A stretch of 64,000 nucleotides of DNA from contig NZ_KZ614149.1 in the NCBI RefSeq assembly GCF_002886255.1, forward strand, positions 3,841,272 to 3,905,271, given 5' to 3'. The notes beneath the pieces were generated by a model, which worked only from the letters and a program-made list of their open reading frames with translations, was not told the origin of the DNA and searched no databases. Numbering within the stretch: the stretch's first letter is position 1; each line of letters opens with the position of its first letter. Positions 36,822-45,305 of the stretch are shown here, piece after piece. This stretch comes from Alteribacillus bidgolensis (GTDB lineage: Bacteria; Bacillota; Bacilli; Bacillales; Marinococcaceae). The position numbers and the translations under genes were made by a program.

Positions 36822-38372
36822 TTACATAATTTCTTTATGATCCTTCTCCTTGATATTGGACACATTTCGTTTTGGATAGTTTTGTATTTTTTTATGCTCC
36901 AAAATTAATCCTTTTAAAAGGGAATAGCACATTACTGACATAATAATAGCAAAGGGAAACGCAGCTGCAATAGAAGCAGATTGTAAGGTCTCCAGGCTAC
37001 CACTTAAAAGTAAAACAATTGATACAAGTGATAGTAAACACCCCCAAGTGAGCTTGATCTTCCATGAAGGATTAAGGTTACCTTTAGAGCTGAATACCGA
37101 TAAAATAAAAGTTGAAGAATCGGCTGATGTTACAAAAAAGCTAACTACTAGTATGACAGCAATAAAACTTAAAGTGGTGCTAAAAGGGAAATATTGAAAA
37201 AATACAAACAAGGCTTCAGTAACGTCAGTTTGGGCTGCATCTGATAAGGCTGTGTTGCCCATATTGTGTACAAGGTGCAAGCTTGAACCTCCAAAAACGG
37301 AAAACCATGCAAAGGTGCCTATAGTAGGGATAAATAAGACTCCTAGAATAAACTCTTTGATAGTTCTGCCTTTCGAGACTTTTGCAATAAAACTACCAAC
37401 AAATGGAGCCCATGCTATCCACCATGCCCAGTAAAATAAGGTCCACCCTGCAATCCAGGAATTATCACCAAAAGGGCGGATTCTTAAGCTCATGTAAAGT
37501 ACATCATCTAAATAACTTCCAGTTGTAGTAGTAAATACTTTGAAGATTTCGGAAGTGGGTCCTAAAAACAATAAGAGCATCATAATCCCAAATGCTAGTA
37601 AAATATTAAAATTTGAAAGAATTTTCATGCCCCTGTTAATACCAATGAGCGCAGATCCTGCAAAAAGTACTGTAACAATTAAAATGATAAAAATTTGCGT
37701 ACTAACTACATTTGGAACATCAAATAAATGGCTTAACCCTCCAGCTATTTGCATAGTTCCAAGCCCTAAGGAGGTGGCAATGCCAAAAACTGTGGCAAAG
37801 ATTGCTAAAACGTCAACTCCTTTCCCAATAGGTCCATAAATTCGATTCCCGATAATTGGATAAAAAGTAGAACTGATTAGCCCTGGAAGATCCTTTCTAT
37901 ATTGGAAAAAGGCTAAACTTAATCCAATAAGGGTGTATACAGCCCAGGGGTGCAACCCCCAATGAAAATAAGTATAGGTCATTGCGGTATTTGCAGCATT
38001 AGCAGTAGCCGCTTCTCCAAATGGCGGGGTCATATAATGAAATAATGGCTCAGCTACTCCCCAGAAAACCAGTCCAATCCCCATCCCTGCACTAAATAAC
38101 ATCGATATCCAAGATAATTTACTATAAACAGGTCTGTCAGTGTCTTTCCCTAATCGAATTTTTCCATACTTTGAGAAAATGAGCAAAAAAGCCATAATCA
38201 AAAAAACAAGAGTAGCTGTTAAATAAAACCACCCAAAATATTCCACAGTATTGGCTAGAAAGTAGTTAACCCACATTTCTAACAATTCATTAAAAAAAGC
38301 TCCAAATATTACAAACAGGACAACAAGAAACAGAGAAACACTTAGTACAATATTGTTTTGAATGAACCTCAT
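36822..38372 (-). CDS. BCCT family transporter (betaine/choline/carnitine type)
   Basis: A 516-residue, 12-helix secondary carrier. The BCCT signatures GMGIGLVFWGVAEPL (about 93) and FYWAWWIAWAPFVGSFIAK (about 310-328) are intact, including the tryptophans that form the trimethylammonium site. ATG after GAGGAGG. It diverges from grdE and has its own TAATCATGATTA and a cre-like site. A carrier with this tie to a reductase operon points to betaine or a related methylated amine as substrate. The C-terminal tail is short and polar; osmotic control cannot be judged. Confidence 0.93.
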   Translation of the reverse strand: MRFIQNNIVLSVSLFLVVLFVIFGAFFNELLEMWVNYFLANTVEYFGWFYLTATLVFLIMAFLLIFSKYGKIRLGKDTDRPVYSKLSWISMLFSAGMGIGLVFWGVAEPLFHYMTPPFGEAATANAANTAMTYTYFHWGLHPWAVYTLIGLSLAFFQYRKDLPGLISSTFYPIIGNRIYGPIGKGVDVLAIFATVFGIATSLGLGTMQIAGGLSHLFDVPNVVSTQIFIILIVTVLFAGSALIGINRGMKILSNFNILLAFGIMMLLLFLGPTSEIFKVFTTTTGSYLDDVLYMSLRIRPFGDNSWIAGWTLFYWAWWIAWAPFVGSFIAKVSKGRTIKEFILGVLFIPTIGTFAWFSVFGGSSLHLVHNMGNTALSDAAQTDVTEALFVFFQYFPFSTTLSFIAVILVVSFFVTSADSSTFILSVFSSKGNLNPSWKIKLTWGCLLSLVSIVLLLSGSLETLQSASIAAAFPFAIIMSVMCYSLLKGLILEHKKIQNYPKRNVSNIKEKDHKEIM

Positions 38373-38435
38373 GTAATCCTCCTCAATCGTTTTTTTGTTT
38401 AAGTGTTTTTATTAGAGTTAGTTCCCCCCCTTTTT

Positions 38436-38450
38436 TTGAAAGCGTTATCT
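38436..38450. promoter_or_regulatory. cre-like site (CcpA) near the BCCT promoter
   Basis: TTGAAAGCGTTATCT matches the consensus WTGNAANCGNWNNCW at every position. Suggests carbon catabolite control of the carrier or reductase genes. Confidence 0.55.
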
Positions 38451-38472
38451 CTTATTGAGAACGATAATAACA

Positions 38473-38484
38473 TAATCATGATTA
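38473..38484. promoter_or_regulatory. Palindromic operator TAATCATGATTA, site 5 (BCCT)
   Basis: Perfect palindrome 101 bases upstream of the BCCT ATG (minus strand). Confidence 0.82.
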
Positions 38485-38532
38485 AAAAACAAAATTTATT
38501 GAAAATTATAAAGCATTATCACTAAAAAACTA

Positions 38533-38561
38533 TTTACAATTTCAAGGTTTATAAATATAAT
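38533..38561 (+). promoter_or_regulatory. Sigma-A promoter of the grd operon
   Basis: TTTACA, 17-base spacer, TATAAT. The expected start near 38568 places the palindrome at 38581-38592 just downstream, where a bound repressor would block initiation or early elongation. Confidence 0.75.
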
Positions 38562-38580
38562 GTAATCAATCACTTAAAAA

Positions 38581-38592
38581 TAATCATGATTA
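38581..38592. promoter_or_regulatory. Palindromic operator TAATCATGATTA, site 6 (grdE)
   Basis: Perfect palindrome between the grd promoter and the grdE ribosome binding site GGGAGGTAAGG. Confidence 0.85.
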
Positions 38593-38618
38593 ATTATAGT
38601 TCATAAGGGAGGTAAGGA

Positions 38619-39926
38619 ATGAAATTAGAAGTAGGAAATTTTCAAGTGAAAAGCGTTATTTTTGGCAGTCAAACTTCTTTTAATAATGGTGTATTAACCA
38701 TTAATAAAGAAGAAGCTTTAGAGGTTGTTTATGAAGATGAAAGAATCATTTCAGCTGATATTGTCATTGCAAGACCTGGTGATTCAACTAGAATCACTCC
38801 CGTTAAAGAAGCAGTAGAACCTAGGTATAAAGTTTCTGGTGGAGTGTTGTTTCCAGGAGTAACGAACAAACTTATGCAAGTTGGAAGTGGGAGAACTCAT
38901 GCCTTAAAAGGAACCAGTGTACTAGCAGTGGGAAAACATTGGGGGGGATTTCAAGACGGTCTCATTGATATGAGCGGTCCAGGATCTAAACAGACTATGT
39001 TTTCTGAATTATTAAATATTTGCTTGGTAGCTGATACAAATGAAGATTTCGAAAAAAATGAACAGCAGAAAAAAAATGAAGCATTACGTTGGGGAGCTAT
39101 GAGGTTAGCTGAGTATTTGGGGAGTTGCGTGAAAGACTTAGAACCTGAAGATATGGATGTATATCACCACCATCCTCTTGATGAACAAACGGAGGAGATA
39201 CAAAACCTTCCGGGAGTTGTATATGTTCTTCAACTACAATCCCAAATGCTTGACACGGGTTACAATGCCATGGTGTATGGCTGGGATGTTAGTCGTATGT
39301 TACCAACATTCATGTCACCTAATGAATTGCTGGATGGAGCTGTAGTTTCAGGAAGTTTTATGCCTGCTTCATCAAAAATATCTACGTATCAACATGTCAA
39401 TAATCTTGTTTTGAAACAATTAATGAATGAACACGGAGAAACAATCAATTTTTTAGGTGTCATTGTCTCGAACTTGAATACTCAATTAGATGAGAAGGAG
39501 CGTGCTGCTCTGCAAGTTCAAAACCTAGCTACTTTACTAGGCGCACAAGGAGCGATCATCTCTGAAGAAGGATATGGTAACCCAGATATTGATTTCATTT
39601 TAACTTACAATAATTTAGAAAATGCTGGCATTAAAGTCGTAGGGATTACAAATGAATGTACGGGTAACGATGGAAAATCCCAACCGCTCGTTGATTTATC
39701 TGAAAAAGCAAATGCTATTGTATCAACGGGTAACGTTTCAGAACACCTTAAATTAGGGCCGATGGAAAAGGTTATTGGAGAGCTTGAAGCCGTGGCTAGA
39801 GATGGTAATTCGGGTGGATGGGCTGAATCGATAAAAGAAGATGGCTCCATTGAGATAGAAAACAACGGTATGTTCTGTGCGGACTCGGCTACAGGGAACC
39901 ATTTTAAAACAGTTGTTGAGTATTAA
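38619..39926 (+). CDS. grdE: Glycine/sarcosine/betaine reductase component B, alpha/beta proprotein
   Basis: A 435-residue GrdE/GrdG/GrdI-type proprotein. In the family it is cut to give two subunits of protein B, one with a pyruvoyl group that binds the amine substrate as a Schiff base. Segments ARPGDSTRITPVKEAVEPR, HALKGTSVLAVGKHWGGFQDG, DMSGPG and EEGYGNPDIDF mark the family. The C. sticklandii glycine enzyme is reported to be cut at Cys242; the corresponding place here seems to be GSFMPASSK (Ser246/Phe247) with no Cys, while TNECTG carries Cys347. This, and wording such as IENNGMFC near the end, resembles sarcosine/betaine forms more than glycine forms. First gene of the operon. Confidence 0.92.
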   Translation: MKLEVGNFQVKSVIFGSQTSFNNGVLTINKEEALEVVYEDERIISADIVIARPGDSTRITPVKEAVEPRYKVSGGVLFPGVTNKLMQVGSGRTHALKGTSVLAVGKHWGGFQDGLIDMSGPGSKQTMFSELLNICLVADTNEDFEKNEQQKKNEALRWGAMRLAEYLGSCVKDLEPEDMDVYHHHPLDEQTEEIQNLPGVVYVLQLQSQMLDTGYNAMVYGWDVSRMLPTFMSPNELLDGAVVSGSFMPASSKISTYQHVNNLVLKQLMNEHGETINFLGVIVSNLNTQLDEKERAALQVQNLATLLGAQGAIISEEGYGNPDIDFILTYNNLENAGIKVVGITNECTGNDGKSQPLVDLSEKANAIVSTGNVSEHLKLGPMEKVIGELEAVARDGNSGGWAESIKEDGSIEIENNGMFCADSATGNHFKTVVEY

Positions 39927-39945
39927 GAGGGAAGGGGGAGAAAAC

Positions 39946-41262
39946 TTGAAAAAAGCGATCCATTATATTAACCAATTTTTTGGGCAAATAGGTGGGGAAG
40001 ACCAAGCAGACTTTGAACCAACGATTCAAGAAGGAACAGTTGGCCCTGCTTTATTGCTGAATAATTTATTAGGGTCCGAAGCTGAAGTCACACATACGGT
40101 GATTTGCGGTGACAATTTTATGGGCTCAAGGACAGAAGAAGCTATTGAAAGAATTTTAGATTTTTTAGAAGATAAACAGTTTGATATCTTCTTTGCCGGT
40201 CCAGCTTTCATGGCAGGACGTTATGGAGTGGCATGTGGTGAAATATGTAAAGCGGTAAGAGATAGATTTGATGTTCCTGTCATTAGCAGTATGTATGTTG
40301 AGAACCCAGGGGTGGATATGTTTCATAAAGATGTCTATATTTTCCCTGGTGGAAACAGTGCAGTATCGATGAGACAAGATGTTCCTAAAATGGCTCAATT
40401 TGCAAAGAAGCTTTTACTGGGAGAGGGCTTACAATCAGCAGAAGAGGAAGGGTATGTTCCATGTGGTATTCGTTTGGAATCATTTAAAGAACCGCCTATC
40501 CCCGCGGCTGATCGAGCTGTTGACATGCTGCTTAAAAAGCTCAATGGGGAGGAGTTTGAAACAGAAATGCCTATGCCTGTCATACAAAAGGTTCCAATTG
40601 CTCCCCCTGTTGAAGATGTAACGGAAGCGACGATTGCACTTATTACCTCTGGTGGAATCGTACCGTTAGGGAATCCGGACAAAATACAATCGGCCTCAGC
40701 AACAAAATGGGGAAAATACGACATTGACTTTGTTGAGACGTTAGAATCAGGCCAATGGGAAACCGTTCACGGAGGGTTTGACCCTACGGCAGCAAATACA
40801 GACCCAAATATTATCGTACCAGTTGATGTCTTACGGTCATTAGAGCAGGAACAAAAAATTGGCAAACTTCATCGTTACTTGTATTCAACTGTCGGTACAG
40901 GGACAACGCAGGCAGAAGCGACTCGAATGGGAAAAGAGATTGCTCAAGACCTTCATGAAGCGGAAATTTCTGCAGTGATTTTAACATCCACCTGAGGAAC
41001 GTGTACTCGTTGCGGGGCAACGATAACGAAGGAAATTGAAAGAACAGGTATTCCAGTCGTTCAAATGGCTAATTTAGTCTCTATTGCTAAAACGGTAGGA
41101 TCCAACCGTATAGTACCAACTATTTCAATTCCTCATCCGCTAGGGGATCCTACCACATCTGTTGAGGAACAGTGGAAACTGAGAAAACATCGAGTTGAGG
41201 TTGCAGTGGACGCGTTAGCAAATGATATTCAAGAAGCAACCATCGTGGAAGTAAAGGTTTAA
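39946..41262 (+). CDS. grdB: Glycine/sarcosine/betaine reductase component B gamma subunit, selenoprotein
   Basis: A 438-residue selenoprotein. An in-frame TGA at 40993-40995 encodes Sec350 in TST-U-GTCTRCG, exactly the place of Sec in GrdB/GrdF/GrdH, and the frame continues to 41262 with family sequence (EIERTGIPVVQMAN, PTISIPHPLGDP). TTG start after GGGAAGGGGGAG, 19 bases behind grdE. Protein B attacks the amine bound to the pyruvoyl subunit and passes a carboxymethyl group to the selenol of protein A. The pattern GTGTTQAEATRM and GDNFMGS recalls sarcosine/betaine types (GrdF/GrdH) rather than glycine GrdB; the symbol is used in the broad sense. Confidence 0.93.
41007..41023 (+). promoter_or_regulatory. 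SECIS-like hairpin in grdB
   Basis: Perfect seven-base stem TCGTTGC / GCAACGA with loop GGG, beginning 11 bases after the Sec TGA, the spacing expected of bacterial SECIS elements read by SelB. Lies within coding sequence. Confidence 0.75.
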
Positions 41263-41304
41263 GTTCAAATTCAGTATTTTAATTCTATTAAAGGAGGATT
41301 GTAA

Positions 41305-41766
41305 ATGATAAAAGATAAAAAAGTGTTTGTTCTTGGAGAAAGAGATGGAGTGCCTGCTCCGGCGATTGAAGAGTGTATGAAAGCAGCAGGGGCTGAAATT
41401 ATTTATAAAGATACTCAGTGCTTTGTTTGAACAGCTGCCGGTGCAATGGACCAGGTGGTCCAAGAAGAGGTAAAGAAAGCAACAGAAAAGTATGGTAGTG
41501 AAAATGTTTATGTCATTTTAGGGTCCCCAGATGAGGACAGTGCCGAAATTTTTGCTGAGACGGTTACGGCCGGAGATCCAACATATGCGGGACCGCTAGC
41601 TGGTGTAGCCTTAGGTCTTCCAGTCTATCATATTCTCGAAGATGAGATTAAGGAATTAATTCCGGAAGATGTTTACCAGGATCAAATAGGATTAATGGAA
41701 TTGTCCTTAAATAAAGATGAAATCATTGATGCAATGAAAAATGCAAGACAAATTTCTGTAGAATAA
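41305..41766 (+). CDS. grdA: Glycine/sarcosine/betaine reductase selenoprotein A, copy 1
   Basis: A 153-residue GrdA. The TGA at 41428-41430 encodes Sec42 in CFV-U-TAAGAMD, the invariant C-x-x-U redox motif. The N-terminus VFVLGERDGVPAPAIEECMKAAGAEIIY and the rest are continuous in the same frame. Protein A carries the Se-carboxymethyl intermediate from protein B to protein C and is re-reduced by thioredoxin. Strong AAAGGAGG site. Without allowing for Sec it would look like two short frames. A second copy lies at 44535. Confidence 0.96.
41447..41462 (+). promoter_or_regulatory. SECIS-like hairpin in grdA copy 1
   Basis: Perfect stem TGGACC / GGTCCA with loop AGGT, starting 16 bases after the TGA. 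Confidence 0.7.
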
Positions 41767-41776
41767 GGGGGAGCCT

Positions 41777-42733
41777 ATGAGTAGTAATAAGGTTTATGAC
41801 GTGATTATTGCTGGAGCAGGTCCGGCTGGTATGACAGCAGCTGTCTATACATCGAGGGCAAAAATGGAAACATTAATGGTAGAAAAAGGCCTTCCTGGAG
41901 GGCAGATGACAAAAACAGAAGATATAGAGAACTATCCTGGATTTGAAGCAATTTTAGGCCCCGACTTATCGAATAAAATGTATGAACATTCTACCAAATT
42001 CGGGGCCGAATATATGCAAGGAAATATACAAGAAATAAGAGATGACTATCCCTTTAAAACAGTGATTGTAGATGATATGGAATATAAAACAAAATCAGTA
42101 ATTATTGGTACAGGAGCTAAACACCGTTCTCTGGGTGTTCCAGGCGAAGAGGAGCTTTCAGGTTTTGGAGTTTCGTATTGTGCCGTATGTGATGGGGCAT
42201 TTTTTACTGATCAAGAATTAGTTGTTGTGGGCGGGGGAGACTCGGCTGTTGAGGAAGCAATATTTTTAACTAGATTTGCGACAAAGGTTACCATTATTCA
42301 CCGTCGAGATGAACTTCGGGCGCAAAAAATTATCCAAAAGCGAGCTTTTGAGAATGAAAAAATAAATTTTATTTGGAATCATACTGTAGAGGAAATATTA
42401 GGTGACGGAATGGTCTCAGGAGTTCGTATAAAAGATAAATTAACTGGTGATATTAGTGATTTTCCTTGTGCAGGAGTGTTTATTTACATTGGAATGGATC
42501 CTCTCAGCGAGTGTGTAAAAAATGTAGGAATAACCAATGAAAATGGATACATTGAAGTTGATGAAGACATGAAAACCAGGGTAAAAGGAATTTTCTCCGC
42601 AGGTGACGTGAATGAAAAAATGCTTCGTCAAATTATCACAGCAACTGGAGATGGCAGTAATGCAGCACTATCAGCCCAGCAATACGTAGAAAGTTTAGAA
42701 GAAGAATTAAAAGAAATGAATATGGAGGTGTAA
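41777..42733 (+). CDS. trxB: Thioredoxin reductase of the reductase operon
   Basis: A 318-residue FAD/NADPH thioredoxin reductase: GAGPAGMTAAVYTSRA (FAD, about residue 11), redox pair in YCAVCDGAFF (Cys135/Cys138), GGGDSAVEEA (NADPH) and GIFSAGDVNEK. It lies 10 bases after grdA and one base before grdC. With trxA in the same operon it supplies electrons from NADPH to protein A, as in clostridial grd clusters. Confidence 0.95.
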   Translation: MSSNKVYDVIIAGAGPAGMTAAVYTSRAKMETLMVEKGLPGGQMTKTEDIENYPGFEAILGPDLSNKMYEHSTKFGAEYMQGNIQEIRDDYPFKTVIVDDMEYKTKSVIIGTGAKHRSLGVPGEEELSGFGVSYCAVCDGAFFTDQELVVVGGGDSAVEEAIFLTRFATKVTIIHRRDELRAQKIIQKRAFENEKINFIWNHTVEEILGDGMVSGVRIKDKLTGDISDFPCAGVFIYIGMDPLSECVKNVGITNENGYIEVDEDMKTRVKGIFSAGDVNEKMLRQIITATGDGSNAALSAQQYVESLEEELKEMNMEV

Positions 42734-42734
42734 T

Positions 42735-44183
42735 ATGACAGCGCCCGTTATTAAAGGATCTTCCTTTGTTATTACTCATACGCCAAGCCTGGTTCGTCAT
42801 GGATCAAAACCAGTAAGAGAAATTGAGAAAAACCCTGAAGTCTTGGATCAAATATTAGGTGGGTTACGTAGTTTTCAAGAGGCGGTAGCTTACCCGCCAA
42901 ACCAAGTATTTATCGGGAATCTGAGACCTGAATTACTAAAAGACTATGAAAGGCCATGGACGAATACTCAGCTTCAAGGTGCTGAACGATTCAGTCCCTG
43001 GGGAGAAATACTCCCGGAGGATGAATTTTATGGATGGCTGAAAATAGCTGATTCCTATAATTTGATCTCCCTAGAAGAAAATTTTTTACAAGAAAATGTG
43101 AAGGGTGCACTAGAAAACCATCCCTTGATATCTAAGGAAGACATCGAGTCATTAGGTACAGGCGTTTCACTGCACGAAATTGAAGAGAAGCTTGCAAACG
43201 ATAACGCTTTACCATTGCATATCAAGAAAGATCAGCTTATCGGTGTAATGGAAGCGGGACATGATGAAGACAAGTTTCTTTCCGCTCATATTTTATTAGA
43301 GAATCTAAGTAATAAAGCATCGGGTATTGTAGCGATGCGCCATGCTCTAACGAATTTTGATATTTCACCTGAACAAATTGATTATGTAATTGGTTGTGAT
43401 GAGGAAGCTGTGGGAGATCGTTATCAGCGAGGCGGCGGAAATATGGCCAAGTCAATTGCCGAGCATGCAGGATGTACCAATGCCTCTGGCTCAGATATCA
43501 AATCATTTTGTTGCGCTCCAGCCCATGCGATTAGTATTGCAGCAAGCCTTGTGCAAGCTGGTACTCATAAGGAAGTATTAGTAGTAGGTGGTGGTTGCTT
43601 AGCTAAACTTGGGATGAAATTTGCTGGAAATCTTTCAAAACAAATGCCGATCACGGAAGATCAAATGGGAGCTATAGCAATATTAATTGGACAAGATGAT
43701 GGAGAAAACCCCCAAATTCGAATGGATGCTTTTGGAAAGCACGATATCTCTGCTGGATCTTCAGCCCAAGCTATTTATCAAACATTGGTGGTTAATCCTC
43801 TTGAAAAAATAGGTAAGAAAATTACTGATATTGATAAATATGCTGTTGAGCTTCATAACCCTGATGTGACGGAACCTAATGGAAATGGAAATGTTCCAAG
43901 GGGAAATTATCGTACAATTGCTGGTATGGCCGTACTACGAAAAGAAATGGATAAAACGGAAATGAATTCTTTTGAAGAGGAACGTGGAATGATAGGATTT
44001 TCCCCAACTCAAGGACACATTGCTTCAGCTATACCGTTTATTGGTCATGCAAGAGATATGATGAATAAAGGAGAAATAAATAATGCCATGTTTGTGGGAA
44101 AAGGGAGCCTTTTCTTAGGGAAAATGACAACGCTTTCTGATGGAATGTCTTTTATAATAGAAAAAAACAAAGGAGCTGAATAA
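42735..44183 (+). CDS. grdC: Glycine/sarcosine/betaine reductase component C beta subunit
   Basis: A 482-residue GrdC, a thiolase/KAS-like protein. Protein C converts the Se-carboxymethyl group of protein A to a thioester and finally acetyl phosphate. The N-terminus KGSSFVITHTPSLVRHGS, GDRYQRGGGNMAKSIAEHAG and the active-site region SFCCAPAHAIS (Cys259/Cys260) fit GrdC. It is slightly shorter at the C-terminus than clostridial GrdC (about 510). The partner GrdD, which normally follows grdC, is absent: trxA starts two bases later. Confidence 0.93.
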   Translation: MTAPVIKGSSFVITHTPSLVRHGSKPVREIEKNPEVLDQILGGLRSFQEAVAYPPNQVFIGNLRPELLKDYERPWTNTQLQGAERFSPWGEILPEDEFYGWLKIADSYNLISLEENFLQENVKGALENHPLISKEDIESLGTGVSLHEIEEKLANDNALPLHIKKDQLIGVMEAGHDEDKFLSAHILLENLSNKASGIVAMRHALTNFDISPEQIDYVIGCDEEAVGDRYQRGGGNMAKSIAEHAGCTNASGSDIKSFCCAPAHAISIAASLVQAGTHKEVLVVGGGCLAKLGMKFAGNLSKQMPITEDQMGAIAILIGQDDGENPQIRMDAFGKHDISAGSSAQAIYQTLVVNPLEKIGKKITDIDKYAVELHNPDVTEPNGNGNVPRGNYRTIAGMAVLRKEMDKTEMNSFEEERGMIGFSPTQGHIASAIPFIGHARDMMNKGEINNAMFVGKGSLFLGKMTTLSDGMSFIIEKNKGAE

Positions 44184-44185
44184 TC

Positions 44186-44515
44186 ATGCAGGATGTAAAT
44201 AAAAGAAATTTTGAAGAAGAGGTTCTTCAAGCTGAAAATCCAGTAATAGTAGACTTCTGGGGCCCCAGTTGTCAACCGTGTCTTAAGTTAATGCCGGATG
44301 TTGAAGATTTGGCTGAGGAGTATGGAGACCAAGTGAAGATGGTTAAGCTCAATAGCGCAGAAAACAGAAAAGTTTGTATTAATCACCGTGTAATGGGATT
44401 ACCTACTTTTCTATTATTTAAAGATGGGAAAGAGGTTAATCGAATCTCTGGTGGTGAGCTGACTAAGGAAGATATAAAAAATTTAATCGATGAAAGCCTT
44501 GAAGTATCTCAATAA
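44186..44515 (+). CDS. trxA: Thioredoxin of the reductase operon
   Basis: A 109-residue thioredoxin with redox motif in WGPSCQPCLKLMP (Cys29/Cys32) and the cis-proline in MGLPTFLLF. The CQPC motif differs from the usual CGPC, as in other Grd-linked thioredoxins that also deviate. It reduces the mixed selenide-sulfide of protein A. Begins two bases after grdC. Confidence 0.94.
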   Translation: MQDVNKRNFEEEVLQAENPVIVDFWGPSCQPCLKLMPDVEDLAEEYGDQVKMVKLNSAENRKVCINHRVMGLPTFLLFKDGKEVNRISGGELTKEDIKNLIDESLEVSQ

Positions 44516-44534
44516 TTTGAAAGGGTGAAGAAAG

Positions 44535-44999
44535 ATGGATTTAGCTAATAAAAAAGTATTTGTCCTTGGAGAAAGGGATGGAGTGCCTGCTCCAGCGATT
44601 GAAGAGTGTATGAACGCAGCAGGGGCTGAAATTATTTATAAAGATACGCAGTGCTTTGTTTGAACAGCTGCCGGTGCAATGGACCAGGTGGTCCAAGAAG
44701 AGGTAAAGAAAGCAACAGAAAAGTATGGTAGTGAAAATGTTTATGTCATTTTAGGATCCCCAGATGAGGATAGTGCCGAAATTTTTGCTGAGACGGTTAC
44801 GGCCGGAGATCCAACATATGCGGGACCGCTAGCTGGTGTAGCCTTAGGTCTTCCAGTCTATCATATTCTCGAAGATGAGATTAAGGAATTAATTCCGGAA
44901 GATGTTTACCAGGATCAAATAGGATTAATGGAATTGTCCTTAAATAAAGATGAAATCATTGATGCAATGAAGAGTGCTCGAGCAAGTCAAATTGTGTAA
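44535..44999 (+). CDS. grdA: Selenoprotein A, copy 2
   Basis: A 154-residue GrdA with the Sec TGA at 44661-44663 (Sec43 in CFV-U-TAAGAMD). From the TGA for about 310 bases it differs from copy 1 in two positions (a synonymous G/A and a C/T); the first 120 bases differ more, and the last few codons are unrelated (ASQIV against QISVE). This indicates recent duplication or gene conversion. Last gene before the operon terminator. Confidence 0.95.
44680..44695 (+). promoter_or_regulatory. SECIS-like hairpin in grdA copy 2
   Basis: Same stem TGGACC / GGTCCA and loop AGGT as in copy 1, 16 bases after the TGA. Confidence 0.7.
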
Positions 45000-45039
45000 G
45001 CCCCTTGATGACAATCGATGCGATGTGCGTACGTTATGG

Positions 45040-45068
45040 AAAAGTCCCTTATTAAAAGGGACTTTTTC
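45040..45068 (+). terminator. Terminator of the grd operon
   Basis: Stem AAAAGTCCCTT / AAGGGACTTTT with a short loop and following T residues, 41 bases after grdA copy 2. The next 240 bases, to the malic enzyme gene, contain a short frame reading WLAKEKYIEKDFVDIWKQE (about 45148-45204) that may be a gene remnant. Confidence 0.85.
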
Positions 45069-45305
45069 CAAACAAAAACAACAAATACAAGAAGCTATTA
45101 CCAATTAAAGATACATGAACGGAAACTTTAGTTTATATCTATTGGTTAGCAAAAGAGAAATATATTGAAAAAGATTTTGTAGATATATGGAAACAAGAAA
45201 TCAACCGTAGAGGTGAAAGAATTGAATTTATCTGAAACGAGTAACTTCCCATAGCTAAAAAAGACGTTAAGTTAAAAACTCTAAGATTTAAGGGGGGCAG
45301 TATAG

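Noticed and set aside
40993..40995. TGA in grdB, and likewise in both grdA copies, as evidence for pseudogenes
   Set aside because: The codons stand exactly at the family Sec positions, the frame continues with conserved sequence, hairpins follow and tRNA-Sec is present.
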